Shown here piece by piece: positions 51,018-61,440 of a stretch of DNA of 64,000 bases (position 1 is its first letter; each line of letters opens with the position of its first letter). Source of the stretch: Stenotrophomonas africana (lineage in GTDB: Bacteria; Pseudomonadota; Gammaproteobacteria; Xanthomonadales; Xanthomonadaceae); the NCBI RefSeq assembly GCF_013004645.1, contig NZ_JABEME010000003.1, positions 310,001 to 374,000 on the forward strand, in the 5' to 3' direction. Below the pieces are notes generated by a model that was not told where the DNA came from, ran no database searches, and worked only from the letters and a program-made list of their open reading frames with translations. The position numbers and the translations under genes are program-made.

Positions 51018-52858
51018 CGCCTCACCTTCCGCCGCGTGGCGCTGAATCGGGCAATACGCGCGTCGGCCGCGTCCTTGTCCCACGCCAGCGGCAACCGACG
51101 GCGCCAGTTGGGGTGGCCGTTGACGGTACCGGGCAGGTTCACCTGCGCGCGGCTGCCCAGCGCATCTTCCAGCGGCAGCAACGCCAACCGTGAAGGTGCG
51201 TGCGCGACCAGTGACAGCGCACGCGCTTCCAGCGTCGCGCCCTCGCCCCGGGCGACTGCGGACAGCGCCTGCACTTCACTGGCACGCGCGTGCAGCGCCG
51301 CGGGGAGCTCCGTCAGCTCACCCAGGCATGCACGCCAGCGCAGGTCGCGCCCGCGCAGCCAGCCGGCCAGCGGTGGCAGATCATGGGTGGAGGGCATGGC
51401 CACCGCATCGCGGCGCCAACGTGGCGCCGGCAGGAAGCGCTCGCCGTTGCGGGCGAACGGGAGCACCTCAAGCCCCAGCACGCCACGGGCGGCCAGTCGC
51501 TGGCGGATACCCGGAGGAACCACGCCAAGGTCCTCACCGATCAGCACGCAGCGATGGCGCCACGATTCCAGAACCAGCAGGTTGATCAGATCATCGAACG
51601 GATAGCGCAGGTACACGCCCTGCCCGGCGCCCGCACCGCGGGGGAGCACCCACAGCCGCTGCAGGCCCAGGACGTGATCGATGCGCAGCCCGCCACGGCC
51701 AGCCATCACGGCGCGCAGCACGCGGATGAACGGTTCAAACCCCTCGCGCTGCAGCGCAGAAGGTGACCAGCTGGTGATACCCCAGGCCTGGCCCAGCGGA
51801 TTGAATGCGTCCGGCGGCGCGCCCAGTTCAAGGCCCTGCAGCAGATGGTCGCCGCCGGTACGGGCTTCGACGCCCTGCGGCGCGCAGCCCACCGCCAGAT
51901 CCGCGATCAGTCCGATCGACGCGCCATCATTGCGTAGCGCAGCCTGCACCTGTGCCCAGCCCTGCTGTGCCAGCCACTGCGCAAACGCATGGTCGTCCGC
52001 GCCGCCGGTGAACCGGTCGGCGGCATGCTGGCAATAGTCCCGCAGCGGATCGCCCTGCGCGGCACGCCAGCTTTCGATCTGCGCGTACTGCGCTGGCACC
52101 TGCAGCCGAAGCCATTGGTGTACCTGCCGCAGCCAGCGCCACTTCACTGCCGCCGAGTTCGGCCAGTCGATGCGGCGTGCTGCGGTACCCGCTTCAACGG
52201 CCGTCGCCAGTGCTTCGTCCTCGCGCAACACGCTGCTGGCAGCGTCCGGCAATACCTGCGGCAGCGACACCTGCAGCGGATCGAGCCAGCGCCGGTCGCT
52301 GGGCGAGTAAGGACTGTAGCCCGGGCCCGGTGGCAGGCCGGCGTGCAGCGGACTCAATGCCAGTGCATCGCCCCCGTGACGGTGCAGCAGCTCGCTCCAT
52401 CGCGCACAGCCGGCGCTGTCACCGATGCCGGCATCACCGGGCGCGCGCAGGCTGTACACCTGCGCCGACAGGCCCCAGCCGCGCAGCATGCCCTGCGGCC
52501 ACCAGGCACGCTGCGGTGCCACCGCAACCGCCTGTTGCTGACCGCCCTGGCGCCACTGCCAATAGCCTGGTTGATCCGGCACACGCCAGCGCCCTTGCGC
52601 ATCCGCACGTGCAGGCAACTCTGTGCCCTGCTCATCCACCCAGCACGCCGCTCCCGTTGCCGCAGGCAGGGCCAGGAGCTGACCACAGCAAGCGGTGAGC
52701 AACGGGTGGGCCACCGGCGCACCGTCGCACGCGAACTCCGCCAGCACGGCGCGCAGGATGTCCGGCGCAACCTCGCGCTCGGCACCAGCTACGTCGGTCC
52801 AGCGAACCAGAAGGCCCGCACGGCGTGCCGCGTCCCGCACCGTCGCATCCGTATTCAT
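51014..52858 (-). CDS. malQ: 4-alpha-glucanotransferase MalQ
   Basis: This GH77 amylomaltase transfers glucan segments between maltodextrins. It has 614 residues. Family motifs are GDAGIGDSAGCARW, SPYSPSDRRWLDPL, the nucleophile region LRIDHVLGLQRLWVLPRG, the acid region LIGEDLGVVPPGIR and STHDLPPLAGWLRG. ATG 52858 overlaps the treZ stop by 4 bp. Between TreZ and TreY it probably reshapes short dextrins left by trehalose formation. Confidence 0.95.
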   Translation of the reverse strand: MNTDATVRDAARRAGLLVRWTDVAGAEREVAPDILRAVLAEFACDGAPVAHPLLTACCGQLLALPAATGAACWVDEQGTELPARADAQGRWRVPDQPGYWQWRQGGQQQAVAVAPQRAWWPQGMLRGWGLSAQVYSLRAPGDAGIGDSAGCARWSELLHRHGGDALALSPLHAGLPPGPGYSPYSPSDRRWLDPLQVSLPQVLPDAASSVLREDEALATAVEAGTAARRIDWPNSAAVKWRWLRQVHQWLRLQVPAQYAQIESWRAAQGDPLRDYCQHAADRFTGGADDHAFAQWLAQQGWAQVQAALRNDGASIGLIADLAVGCAPQGVEARTGGDHLLQGLELGAPPDAFNPLGQAWGITSWSPSALQREGFEPFIRVLRAVMAGRGGLRIDHVLGLQRLWVLPRGAGAGQGVYLRYPFDDLINLLVLESWRHRCVLIGEDLGVVPPGIRQRLAARGVLGLEVLPFARNGERFLPAPRWRRDAVAMPSTHDLPPLAGWLRGRDLRWRACLGELTELPAALHARASEVQALSAVARGEGATLEARALSLVAHAPSRLALLPLEDALGSRAQVNLPGTVNGHPNWRRRLPLAWDKDAADARIARFSATRRKVRR

Positions 52859-54573
52859 GCGGCGACCCAGCAGGCAAGCACACCGCCGCCTGCCGGCAGC
52901 ACCCCGGCCGCGTCCGGCCCCACGACGCACTCGCCGGCCGGCATCGCGTGCGCCACTGGCGATGGACCCACATTGATCGCAATCCACCACTGGCCTGACG
53001 GCAGCTGCCAGCCCGCCTGCACCGCGCCCTCGCCCAGCACCTGTGCACCCAGCGACCGCGCCTGCAGCAGGCCAGGCTGCAGATAGCGCCTGCGCAGGAC
53101 GAGGAACTCACCCGTGCAGCGCAGCCAGTGCTGCGACCAGGGATCATCGCCGGGTGGCAGCGTGTACGAGGCCTGCAGGGTCGCCGGGTCGTTCGGGTCG
53201 GGAATGCGCTCGCGCGAGGCGACATCGGCAAAGGCGCTGAAACCCGCGAATTCGCGGCGACGTCCTTCGCGCACTGCCTCGTCCAGCGGCGGCGCGTAGT
53301 CGGTGAAGAACAGGAATGGCGATTGCGCCTGCCAGGGTTCACCCATGAACAGCAGCGGGATCATCGGCGTCAGCAGGGTCAGGGCCAGTGCCGCGCGCAG
53401 CGGCGCGGGATCGACCAGCATCGACAGGCGCTCGCCGAAGGCACGGTTGCCCACCTGGTCATGGTTCTGCGCGAACACCACGAAACGCGCGGGCGACAGG
53501 TCGGCGCTCGGTTCGCCGCGGGGATGGCCATGCAGATCCGGTTCGCCCTGCCAGGCGAATCCTTCGGCCAGGCAGCGCGCCAGCAGTGCTTCGGCGCGCC
53601 CGGCATAGGCCGCGTAATAGCCTTCCTGCTCGCCGGTCAGCATCACATGCAGCGCGTTGTGGAAGTCGTCGTTCCACTGCCCCTGATAGGCGCCGCGCAG
53701 CCACCGCGCCTGGTTGCGTTCGTTCTCCAACACCAGGTGCGCCTGCGGCACCGTCGCGCGTACCTCATCGGCCAGCTGCTGCAGGAACCGGTCGTCGTCA
53801 ATGGCATGCACCGCATCCAGGCGCAGGCCATCGAAGCCGTAATCGCGCAACCACATCAACGCATTGTCGACGAAGAACCGCCGCACCCATGGCTGGCGGA
53901 AGTCGATGGCCTCGCCCCAAGGGGTGGTGCGGTCGTCACGGAAGAACCCCCGTGCGTAGTCGCGCAGACGGTTGCCCTGCGGCCCGAAGTGGTTGTAGAC
54001 CACATCCAGCAGCACGGAAAGCCCGGCCTCATGCGCGACGTCGACAAAGGCCTTCAAGGCTGCCGGCCCGCCGTAGGCATGCGCCGGCGCATAGGGAAAC
54101 ACGCCGTCGTAGCCCCAGTTGCGCTGGCCGGGGAACTGCGCGACCGGCATCAGTTCAATGGCGGTGATGCCCAGGGCCGCCAGCATCGGCAGCTGCGCGG
54201 TCAACGCCGCGAAGCCGCCGCCCGCTTCGACATGCACTTCACAGATCACCAGGTCCTGCCAGGCACGCCCCTGCCACGTGGGCCGTGCTCCATCCATGCC
54301 CAGCACCACCGCGCTGTCGCCATCGATGCCGTCCGGCTGCCAGCGCGAGGCCGGGTCGGGTACGTCCTGGCCGGACGGCAGGCGGAAACGGTACCGGTCG
54401 CCATGCGACGCTGGCGTTCGCAGCCAGTGGCAGCCATCCCGGTCGCGTTGCATCGGCCGCTGGGCGCCCTGCAGGCACAGCGCCACCGTGTCCACGTCCG
54501 GCGCCCACACGCGGAACTCCACCTCTTCGCCGGCCACCGGCCATGCGCCCAGGCGCGGGGCCACTGTGGTCAT
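52855..54573 (-). CDS. treZ: Maltooligosyltrehalose trehalohydrolase TreZ
   Basis: This GH13 enzyme releases free trehalose from maltooligosyltrehalose. It has 572 residues. An N-terminal CBM48-like domain ([19 protein letters not shown]) precedes the barrel. Motifs are [29 protein letters not shown], the nucleophile in [13 protein letters not shown], the acid in LVLENERN and [17 protein letters not shown]. It overlaps malQ and glgB by 4 bp each. Confidence 0.97.
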   Translation of the reverse strand: MTTVAPRLGAWPVAGEEVEFRVWAPDVDTVALCLQGAQRPMQRDRDGCHWLRTPASHGDRYRFRLPSGQDVPDPASRWQPDGIDGDSAVVLGMDGARPTWQGRAWQDLVICEVHVEAGGGFAALTAQLPMLAALGITAIELMPVAQFPGQRNWGYDGVFPYAPAHAYGGPAALKAFVDVAHEAGLSVLLDVVYNHFGPQGNRLRDYARGFFRDDRTTPWGEAIDFRQPWVRRFFVDNALMWLRDYGFDGLRLDAVHAIDDDRFLQQLADEVRATVPQAHLVLENERNQARWLRGAYQGQWNDDFHNALHVMLTGEQEGYYAAYAGRAEALLARCLAEGFAWQGEPDLHGHPRGEPSADLSPARFVVFAQNHDQVGNRAFGERLSMLVDPAPLRAALALTLLTPMIPLLFMGEPWQAQSPFLFFTDYAPPLDEAVREGRRREFAGFSAFADVASRERIPDPNDPATLQASYTLPPGDDPWSQHWLRCTGEFLVLRRRYLQPGLLQARSLGAQVLGEGAVQAGWQLPSGQWWIAINVGPSPVAHAMPAGECVVGPDAAGVLPAGGGVLACWVAA

Positions 54574-56804
54574 GCATCAACCTGCAGGTACAGCGTAGAC
54601 AGCGGCGGCAGGGTCAGCCGCAGCGACTGGGCGTGACCATGCATCGCACTCGGCTCGGTAAGCACCGCGCCGAGGTTTCCCACATTGTCGCCACCGTAAT
54701 ACCCGCTGTCGGTGTTCAGACGTTCGGTCCAACGCCCCGGTTGCGGCACACCTACCCGGTACCCGTCGCGCTGCACCGGGGTGAAGTTGCTCACCACCAG
54801 CAGGGTGCGGCCGCTGCCGGCAGGATCCCGGCGGATGAAGGCATAGACGCTGTTGCGGTTGTCGTCCGCCACGCTCCAGGCGAAACCGCGTTCGTCGCGC
54901 TCGTCACGATACAGCGCGGGTTCGGCGCGCAGCACGGCATTGAGGTCGCCCACCAGACGCGACAGACCCCGGCCCTCACCGCTGGCCGCCTGTGCCCAGT
55001 CCAGTGCCGCATCGTGCGACCACTCATGGCCCTGGCCGAACTCGCCGCCCATGAACAGCAGTTTGCTGCCCGGGTGCGCCCACATGAAACCGTAGTACGC
55101 GCGCAGCTGGGCCAGCCGCTGCGCCGGCTCGCCGGCCATCTTGGCGAGCAGCGCCCCCTTGCCGTGCACCACCTCGTCGTGGGACAGCGGCAGCACGAAC
55201 CGTTCGGAGAAGGCGTAGACCAGGCCGAAGCTGATCTCGCTGTGGTGATGCGGGCGATGGACCGGGTCGCGCCCCAGGTACTGTAGGGTATCGTGCATCC
55301 AGCCCATGTTCCATTTGTGGGTGAAGCCAAGCCCACCCTCCTCCACCGGCGCGGTCACCCCCGGCCATGCGGTGGATTCCTCGGCGATCACCAGCACGTC
55401 CGGAAAGCGCTCGCGCAGCGCCTGGTTCATCCGCCGCAGGAACGCGACCGCCTGCAGGTTCTCGCGTCCGCCCTGCTCGTTGGGTATCCACTCCCCCTCG
55501 GCACGGCTGTAATCCCGGTACAGCATCGAGGCCACTGCATCCACGCGCAGACCGTCGATGTGGAAGCGCTCCACCCACTCCAATGCGCTGCCGATCAGGT
55601 AGGCGGCCACTTCGTTGCGGCCAAAGTTGTAGATCAACGTGTCCCAGTCGGCGTGCACCCCTTCGCGCGGATCGGCATGCTCGTACAGCGCGGTGCCATC
55701 GAACCCGGCCAGGCCATGCGCATCGTTGGGGAAGTGCGCGCTCACCCAGTCCACGATCACTCCCACGCCGGCCTGGTGACAGCGGTCCACGAAGCGTGCG
55801 AAGGCCTGCGGGGTGCCGTGGCGCGCCGTCGGCGCGTAGATCCCCAGCGGCTGGTAGCCCCAGGAACCGCCGAAAGGATGCTCGCTGACTGGCAACAGTT
55901 CGATATGGGTGAAGCCCAGCCCGGCCACGTACGGAATCAACCGCTCGGCCAGGGCATCCCAGTCCAGCGGCGCACCCTCGTCGCTGCGCTGCCAGGAGCC
56001 CGCATGCACTTCGTAGATCGACAACGGTGCGCGGGTTCCGGCCTGGCGGCGGGCCGCCAACCATGCGTCATCGTGCCACTGCATCGGCACAGCCGAAGGC
56101 ACCCGCGATGCTGTCGCCGGTGGTAGTTCGGCCCAGCGCGCCATCGGATCGAACTTGTCGGGCATCACCCGGCCGTCGGCGCCGACGATGCGGAATTTGT
56201 AACGGGCACCGGCCTGCACGCCCGGCAGGAACAGCTCCCACACGCCGGCGGTGTGACGCAGCCGCATCGGATGGCGTCGGCCGTCCCACCCGTTGAAATC
56301 GCCAACCACGGCGACCCGCCGGGCATTGGGCGCCCACACCGCGAAGCGCACGCCCGCAATGCCCTGCACCTGCATCGGCACCGCACCCAGCTGCCGCGCT
56401 GCATCAGCATCACCGGCATGAAAGCGCTGCAGAAGCGCCTCGTCCAGCAGCGGGCCGAAGGAATAGACATCGTGCACCTGCTCCACACCCTGCTCGAAAT
56501 GCAGGGCGAGCAGCGGCACAGGCGCTTCGCCAGCCGGCCCCTCGAACAGCCCGGGCAAAGGGCCCGGCTGCAGACCCCAGCGCCGCTCCGGGCCCGCAAT
56601 CACTTCCACGCGATGCGCGTGGGGAACCAGTACGCGCAGCTGTCGCTGGCCATCCGGTTGTTGATGCGGCCCGAGCCAGGCAAATGCATCGGCAGGTCGT
56701 GCATGGACAAGGTCTTCCAATGCCGGCGCCGCGCGCTCGTCCAGTCCGGCGCCCACCATGGCTTGGTCGTCAAGGCTGGCCGGATGCAGGCTGTCGTGGC
56801 TCAT
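54570..56804 (-). CDS. glgB: 1,4-alpha-glucan branching enzyme GlgB
   Basis: This GH13 enzyme introduces alpha-1,6 branches into glycogen. It has 744 residues. It contains an N1 domain, a CBM48 ([22 protein letters not shown]) and the catalytic barrel: nucleophile in [17 protein letters not shown], acid in [13 protein letters not shown], and [18 protein letters not shown] chose ATG 56804 because it overlaps the glgA stop and gives the normal family length; a longer frame upstream overlaps glgA without support. Confidence 0.97.
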   Translation of the reverse strand: MSHDSLHPASLDDQAMVGAGLDERAAPALEDLVHARPADAFAWLGPHQQPDGQRQLRVLVPHAHRVEVIAGPERRWGLQPGPLPGLFEGPAGEAPVPLLALHFEQGVEQVHDVYSFGPLLDEALLQRFHAGDADAARQLGAVPMQVQGIAGVRFAVWAPNARRVAVVGDFNGWDGRRHPMRLRHTAGVWELFLPGVQAGARYKFRIVGADGRVMPDKFDPMARWAELPPATASRVPSAVPMQWHDDAWLAARRQAGTRAPLSIYEVHAGSWQRSDEGAPLDWDALAERLIPYVAGLGFTHIELLPVSEHPFGGSWGYQPLGIYAPTARHGTPQAFARFVDRCHQAGVGVIVDWVSAHFPNDAHGLAGFDGTALYEHADPREGVHADWDTLIYNFGRNEVAAYLIGSALEWVERFHIDGLRVDAVASMLYRDYSRAEGEWIPNEQGGRENLQAVAFLRRMNQALRERFPDVLVIAEESTAWPGVTAPVEEGGLGFTHKWNMGWMHDTLQYLGRDPVHRPHHHSEISFGLVYAFSERFVLPLSHDEVVHGKGALLAKMAGEPAQRLAQLRAYYGFMWAHPGSKLLFMGGEFGQGHEWSHDAALDWAQAASGEGRGLSRLVGDLNAVLRAEPALYRDERDERGFAWSVADDNRNSVYAFIRRDPAGSGRTLLVVSNFTPVQRDGYRVGVPQPGRWTERLNTDSGYYGGDNVGNLGAVLTEPSAMHGHAQSLRLTLPPLSTLYLQVDA

Positions 56805-58327
56805 GCGGCCACCTGGCAAGTCTGCTGGTACAGCGCCAGATACGCACGCCCCGCCGCATCCCAGCCACCTGGCCGGAGCATGGCGGCGCGGCGCATGGCC
56901 TGCAGCAGGCCCGGCAGGCGGAAGGTGCGCATCGCCCGTTCCACGCAACGGCGCAGGCCATCAGCATTGGCGCCGTGGAACAGGAATCCGGTCACGCCAT
57001 CCTCGACGGTATCCACCAAGCCGCCGGTCGCGTGCGCGATGGGCAGGCAGCCGAAGCGCTGCGCGTACATCTGGCTCAGCCCGCAGGGTTCGAAACGCGA
57101 AGGCATCAGCAGGAAGTCGGCGCCGGCAAACATCTGGCGGGCCAGCGCCTCTTCGAAGCCGATGAATGCGCCCACCCGTCCAGGGTAGCGCCGGGCCAGC
57201 GCCTGCACCTGTGCTTCCACCTGCGGCTCGCCGCCTCCGATGATGACCAGCTGGCCGCCGGCCGCCACGATCTGTGGCGCCACGTCGCAGGTGATGTCCA
57301 GGCCCTTCTGGTGCACCAGGCGGGAGACCACCGCGAACAGCGGGCCAGCGGAGGGCGCCAGGCCGAATGCACTGCGCACCGCGTGCGCATTGGTGGCGCG
57401 CCCGGTCCACTCACCAATGCCGAAGTGGGCCTTGAGATGGATGTCACGACGCGGGTCCCAGCTGGCGTCGATGCCGTTGACGATGCCGCTGAGGTGGCCA
57501 CCAGCCGCTCGCCGCGCCAACAGGTCGTGCAACCCGCAACCATCGTCCGGGGCAGTGATCTGCTGCGCGTAGCGCAGGCTGACCGTGTTCAGGCGCGTGG
57601 CATTGGTGATCCCGCCCTGCAGGAACGACATCTGCCCGTGGAAGTGAAGCTCATCCAGGTGTTCGGCCGGTACGCCCAGCGCAGGGGCAAGCGCGTACGG
57701 AAACAGCCCCTGGTAAGCCAGGTTGTGGATCGTCAGCAGGGTCGGCACGGCTGTCCGGTCCCAGCGCACGTATGCCGCAGCCAGCGCCACGGGCCAGTCG
57801 TTCAGGTGCAGCAGCTGCGGCGACCAGTCCAGCCCGGCGCGCCCCGCCGCGATCTCCGCGGCCGCGTGTGAGAGCGTGGCGAAGCGAACCGCGTTGTCCT
57901 TCCACTCCTGGCCCTGCCCGTCGACGTAGGGCGATCCTTCACGCTCGTACAGCTCAGGCGAAAGCAGCACATAGATCGGAAGACCGTCTGCCTGCACCGC
58001 CATGCCGATCGTGCACGCTGGCAAGCCGGCCCGCGAGCTGACCTGCCCCACCCGCTGCAGCTGTGGCAGGCGCTGCAGTACCTCCGGGTAGCCGGGCAGC
58101 AGCACGCGCGAATCACAGGCGCCGCGTACCGCACGCGGCAGGGCTGCGGCCACGTCGCCCAGGCCTCCGGCCTTGATGAAGTCGGCCATCTCGGTGGCGA
58201 CGAACAACACGCGCTGTACCAGTTCCGGCAGCTGCAGTGGTTGCGAGTGGCCACGGCGGGTGCCGATCGGCACGAGCGAACCGGAAGAGGTCGCAACAGA
58301 TGAAGCGGACTGGACAGCGCTGGCCAT
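56801..58327 (-). CDS. glgA: Glycogen synthase GlgA (ADP-glucose type)
   Basis: This GT5 glucosyltransferase elongates alpha-1,4-glucan from ADP-glucose. It has 508 residues. The nucleotide-sugar loop KAGGL is at 52-56. Further motifs are [22 protein letters not shown] and the C-terminal [19 protein letters not shown]. About 35 residues before the usual start (VLFVATEM) are extra and low-complexity, so a later start is possible. It is the first gene of the overlapping seven-gene operon. No glgC or glgP lies in the window. Confidence 0.95.
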   Translation of the reverse strand: MASAVQSASSVATSSGSLVPIGTRRGHSQPLQLPELVQRVLFVATEMADFIKAGGLGDVAAALPRAVRGACDSRVLLPGYPEVLQRLPQLQRVGQVSSRAGLPACTIGMAVQADGLPIYVLLSPELYEREGSPYVDGQGQEWKDNAVRFATLSHAAAEIAAGRAGLDWSPQLLHLNDWPVALAAAYVRWDRTAVPTLLTIHNLAYQGLFPYALAPALGVPAEHLDELHFHGQMSFLQGGITNATRLNTVSLRYAQQITAPDDGCGLHDLLARRAAGGHLSGIVNGIDASWDPRRDIHLKAHFGIGEWTGRATNAHAVRSAFGLAPSAGPLFAVVSRLVHQKGLDITCDVAPQIVAAGGQLVIIGGGEPQVEAQVQALARRYPGRVGAFIGFEEALARQMFAGADFLLMPSRFEPCGLSQMYAQRFGCLPIAHATGGLVDTVEDGVTGFLFHGANADGLRRCVERAMRTFRLPGLLQAMRRAAMLRPGGWDAAGRAYLALYQQTCQVAA

Positions 58328-58555
58328 GGGAGGGTCTCTCGGGTGTTTCAGGCAGACGGACGCCAGCGGCGCCCTGATGGGCGCTGATGGTGGGGAGGAA
58401 GTCGACGCAGGACGTGGGGGACGTCAGCGAGAGGCTCAGGACGACAATAGCCCTGCATGCGATCAATCAACCGTGAAGCCATGGCGATTTCTTTGTGACA
58501 ACACGTCATGAGCTCAGTACATGACATGCGCCCGCCGCCTGCCCGTGTCTCTCAT

Positions 58556-58627
58556 GTAGAGCCGAGCCCACGCTCGGCTGCTGGCAATCCCGTTTGCCGC
58601 GTGAGCCGAGCATGGACTCGGCGCTAC
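58556..58627. repeat. Inverted pair of SMAG (GTAG) REP elements
   Basis: The first copy, 58556-58579, reads GTAG, AGCCGAGC, CCAC, GCTCGGCT. The second, about 58602-58627, is a degenerate inverted copy ending CTAC. They lie in the 440-bp gap between the divergent glgA and PAS genes. Apart from these repeats and the FNR-type box, no other feature or gene was seen in that gap. Confidence 0.78.
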
Positions 58628-58674
58628 AGAGATTCTCCCTGCGACACCCGGTCGCAGGCCTTCGCGCCACGGGC

Positions 58675-58688
58675 TTGACCAATGTCAA
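58675..58688 (+). promoter_or_regulatory. FNR/Anr-type binding site before the PAS gene
   Basis: TTGAC, CAAT, GTCAA is a perfect inverted repeat matching the FNR-class pattern TTGAn-N4-nTCAA. Its centre lies about 86 bp before ATG 58768. A start of transcription near 58723 would put it at the activating -41.5 position, with TATTCC at 58711 as a possible -10. An Fnr-like regulator with recognition helix ETVSRVLRRL is encoded at 62.9-63.7 kb. Binding is inferred. Confidence 0.6.
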
Positions 58689-58767
58689 ACCGCCCGCCGC
58701 CGCGCGGGCGTATTCCTATGCAGGACCCGAACACGCCGGCGCGGCCGGCATCCACAAGGACCCTGCG

Positions 58768-59196
58768 ATGAGCTACACCCCCGACAACGCCCAGCTGCTG
58801 AACGCCATGCAGAACGTCATGGTGATTTCCACCACCGACCTGCAGGGCAACATCACCTACGCCAACGACCTGTTCTGCACGCTCACCGGCTTCGCCCGCG
58901 AGGAACTGATCGGCCAGCCGCACAGCATCGTGCGCCATCCGGATGTTCCCAAGGCCGTCTACAAGGACATGTGGGACACCATCAAGGCCGGCAAGACCTG
59001 GACCGGCATCGTGCCCAACCTTGGAAAAGGCGGCGTGCTCTACGTGGTCGACACGACCGTGCAGCCGCTGTTCGACGCCGATGGCAACATCACTTCGTAC
59101 ATCAGCATCCGCCGCGTGGTGAACGACCTGATGCAGAACTACGACCTGGTCGAGTTCAGCAAGGAAAAGTTCGACGACTTCTACGAGGCCGCGTGA
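58768..59196 (+). CDS. Stand-alone Aer-like PAS domain protein
   Basis: This 142-residue protein is essentially one PAS domain of the type found at the N-terminus of the aerotaxis receptor Aer, which binds FAD as a redox sensor. Motifs are ISTTDLQGNITYAND, GFAREELIGQPHSIVRHPDVP and KDMWDTIKAGKTWTGIVPN. No HAMP, kinase or chemotaxis domain follows. AAGGA lies 7 nt before ATG 58768. The stop overlaps the GTG start of the diflavin reductase, so the two are made together. It may be a soluble redox partner or sensor for that reductase, which is inference. Confidence 0.93.
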   Translation: MSYTPDNAQLLNAMQNVMVISTTDLQGNITYANDLFCTLTGFAREELIGQPHSIVRHPDVPKAVYKDMWDTIKAGKTWTGIVPNLGKGGVLYVVDTTVQPLFDADGNITSYISIRRVVNDLMQNYDLVEFSKEKFDDFYEAA

Positions 59197-60722
59197 ACGC
59201 CATCCCGACCAGTACGCCCTTCAGCCGCCTGCTGGTGGGTTTCGCGTCCGAGTCGGGCAATGCCCGCGCCCTGGCCCAGCGCCTGGGCGCGGATCTGCAG
59301 CCGCACGCGCCGCAGGTGCTTCCGTTCAACGACATCGACGTGGCCAGTCTCGGCCACGGCGATGTGCTGCTGGCGATCTCCAGCTCGTTCGGCGATGGCG
59401 AACCGCCGGCCAACGGCGAGCAGTTCTTCGAAACGCTGCGCCAGACCCCGACACTGAGTGGCCTGCGCTATGCGGTGTTCGGCCTCGGTGACACCGGCTA
59501 CCCGAGCTTCTGCGGCTTTACCAAGGCGCTGGATGCCGCCCTGCGCGAGCGCCAGGCGCAGCCACTGCTGCGCCGCGTGGATGCCGACCTGGGCTACGAG
59601 CAGTTCTTCCAGCAATGGCAGCCGGTGCTGGGCCAGGTGTTGGATGGCGACCTCAACGCTGGCCAGGATCTGCACCTGCAGGTCACCGCTTATGGCGAAG
59701 ACAATGCCTTTGCCGCGCCTATTCTCGAACGCCGCCGCTTGAACAGCAGCGACCCGGCGGCGTGGCACCTGCAGTTGGACATTGCCGGCAGCGGCATGGC
59801 CTACCGCGCGGGCGACACCCTGCACGTGGTGCCCGAGAACGACCCTGCCCTGCTGCAGGCATTGGCCGCTTGGTATGGTGACACCGCCGCCGTGGCCGCC
59901 CTGCATGATCGGGAGCTGCGCCTGCTGAGCAAGGGCGTGCTGCGCGAACTGGCCAGGCTCAGTGGCAGCGATGTACTGAAGGGCCTGTTGAAGGTCAGCC
60001 AGAAGCGCGAGCTGGACGCCTACCTGCACGGCCTGGACCTGCTGGACGTGCTGCAGGACCACGCCACCCCGGACAGCGTGCCGCTGGCCCGGCTGCGCGA
60101 ACTGCTGTCACCGCGCCTGCCGCGTGCCTATTCCATCGCCTCGCACCCGTGCGACGACCAGCTGAGCCTGTGCGTGCGCGAAGTGCGCTACAGCCTGCGC
60201 GGCCGCGAGCGCTTCGGTACTGCCACCGGCAGCCTGCTGCATGGCGGCGACCATGCCCGTGTGTACTGCCGCTCCAACCCCGGCTTCCACCTGCCCGATA
60301 CCGGCGAGGCACCGCTGCTGCTGGTCGGCACCGGTACCGGCATTGCACCGCTGATGGGCCTGATGCAGGAGCTGCAGGCCAACGCCCACGAGCGCGAGGT
60401 GCACCTGGTATTCGGCGAGAAGCACAGCAAGCACGACTACCTCTACCGCGAACAACTGCAGGACTGGCACACGCGTGGCGTGCTGACCGGCCTGCATACT
60501 GCGTTCTCGCGCGACGGCGCGGAAAAGGTCTATGTGCAGCATGTGCTGCAGCAGCGCGCCAGCGAAGTGCGCGATGTCCTGGCCCGCGGCGGGCATCTGT
60601 ACCTGTGCGGCAACAAGCGCCACCTGGAAAGCGCGGTGCGCGAAGCCATCGATGCCATCGGTGGCGAAGGGCACTGGGACGCGCTGCGGGGCGAAGGTCG
60701 CACGCACTGTGAGTTGTATTGA
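59193..60722 (+). CDS. Diflavin reductase (CysJ / sulfite reductase flavoprotein-like)
   Basis: This 509-residue protein has an N-terminal flavodoxin domain at about 12-150 (LLVGFASESGNARALAQRLG, SSSFGDGEPPANGEQF, VFGLGDTGYPSFCGF). A FAD-binding domain lies at about 190-370 (RAYSIASHP), and an NADPH domain follows (LVGTGTGIAPLMGLMQEL, GHLYLCGNKRHLESAV), ending in Y. It moves electrons from NADPH through FAD to FMN to an acceptor. It is shorter than CysJ (about 600) and no cysI or cysH is adjacent, so sulfite reduction is not assured. The GTG 59193 start overlaps the PAS stop. Confidence 0.92.
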   Translation: MNAIPTSTPFSRLLVGFASESGNARALAQRLGADLQPHAPQVLPFNDIDVASLGHGDVLLAISSSFGDGEPPANGEQFFETLRQTPTLSGLRYAVFGLGDTGYPSFCGFTKALDAALRERQAQPLLRRVDADLGYEQFFQQWQPVLGQVLDGDLNAGQDLHLQVTAYGEDNAFAAPILERRRLNSSDPAAWHLQLDIAGSGMAYRAGDTLHVVPENDPALLQALAAWYGDTAAVAALHDRELRLLSKGVLRELARLSGSDVLKGLLKVSQKRELDAYLHGLDLLDVLQDHATPDSVPLARLRELLSPRLPRAYSIASHPCDDQLSLCVREVRYSLRGRERFGTATGSLLHGGDHARVYCRSNPGFHLPDTGEAPLLLVGTGTGIAPLMGLMQELQANAHEREVHLVFGEKHSKHDYLYREQLQDWHTRGVLTGLHTAFSRDGAEKVYVQHVLQQRASEVRDVLARGGHLYLCGNKRHLESAVREAIDAIGGEGHWDALRGEGRTHCELY

Positions 60723-60733
60723 TCTGTTGATCC

Positions 60734-60763
60734 TGTAGAGCCGAGCATGGGCTCGGCTCTACA
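60734..60763. terminator. SMAG hairpin between convergent genes
   Basis: TGTAGAGCCGAGC, ATGG, GCTCGGCTCTACA is a perfect 13-bp stem with GTAG on both strands. It lies in the 49-bp gap between the convergent diflavin reductase and modC stop codons, so it probably ends both transcripts. Confidence 0.82.
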
Positions 60764-60771
60764 ACCGCAGC

Positions 60772-61440
60772 TCAACCACCGACGATGCGACCATCCACCA
60801 CGCGCGCCACCTGCTGGCCGAACATCGCCACATCCTGTGGATCGTGGCTGATCAACAGCAACGGGATCCCGGTCTTGTCCAGCACCGCCTCCAGCTCCTG
60901 GCGCAGGTGCTGGCGCAGGTCGTGGTCCAGAGCGGAGAACGGCTCATCCAGCAGCAGCGCCTGTGGCTGCGTCACCAAAGCCCGCGCCAGGGCGGTACGC
61001 TGACGTTGGCCACCCGATACCTGCGACGGCAGCAGATCGCCCACCGTGTCGATGCGGAATGCGTGCAACCACTGCTCCACCGCATCGATGCGCCGGCTGC
61101 GCGATGGATTGAACCAGCCGCGCTCCAGCCCGAACGCCACGTTCTGGCGCACGCTCAGGTGCGGGAACAACGCGTAGTCCTGAAAGACATAGCCCAACCG
61201 GCGGCGCTGCGGCGGCAGATCAACGCCGGTGGCCGCATCGAACAGGGTCTGCCCCTGCAGCCGTACATGCCCCTGCCCCGGCCGCAGCAGCCCGGCCACC
61301 GCCTTCAGGGTCAGGCTCTTGCCCGCGCCCGAGGGCCCGAACAGCACCACCTGGCGCTGCGTGCACTGCAGCGCGACATCCAGCACGAATTCCTGCCCTG
61401 CTGCCAGCAGGCGGCGCTGCACCTGCAGGTCAAGCCACAT
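60772..61440 (-). CDS. modC: Molybdate ABC transporter ATP-binding protein ModC (short form)
   Basis: This ATPase of a molybdate importer has 222 residues. It shows Walker A (GPSGAGKSLTLKAVAGLL), Q-loop (YVFQDYALFPHLSV), signature (VSGGQRQRTALARAL), Walker B (ALLLDEPFSALD) and H-loop (LLISHDPQDVAMF). It stops after the nucleotide-binding domain, so the C-terminal TOBE/mop regulatory domain of typical ModC (about 350 residues) is missing. It overlaps modB by 11 bp. Confidence 0.93.
   Translation of the reverse strand: MWLDLQVQRRLLAAGQEFVLDVALQCTQRQVVLFGPSGAGKSLTLKAVAGLLRPGQGHVRLQGQTLFDAATGVDLPPQRRRLGYVFQDYALFPHLSVRQNVAFGLERGWFNPSRSRRIDAVEQWLHAFRIDTVGDLLPSQVSGGQRQRTALARALVTQPQALLLDEPFSALDHDLRQHLRQELEAVLDKTGIPLLLISHDPQDVAMFGQQVARVVDGRIVGG

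Noticed and set aside
59193-60722. Naming the diflavin protein cysJ outright
   Set aside because: It is about 90 residues shorter than CysJ, has no cysI or cysH neighbour and is coupled to a PAS protein, so its acceptor is open.
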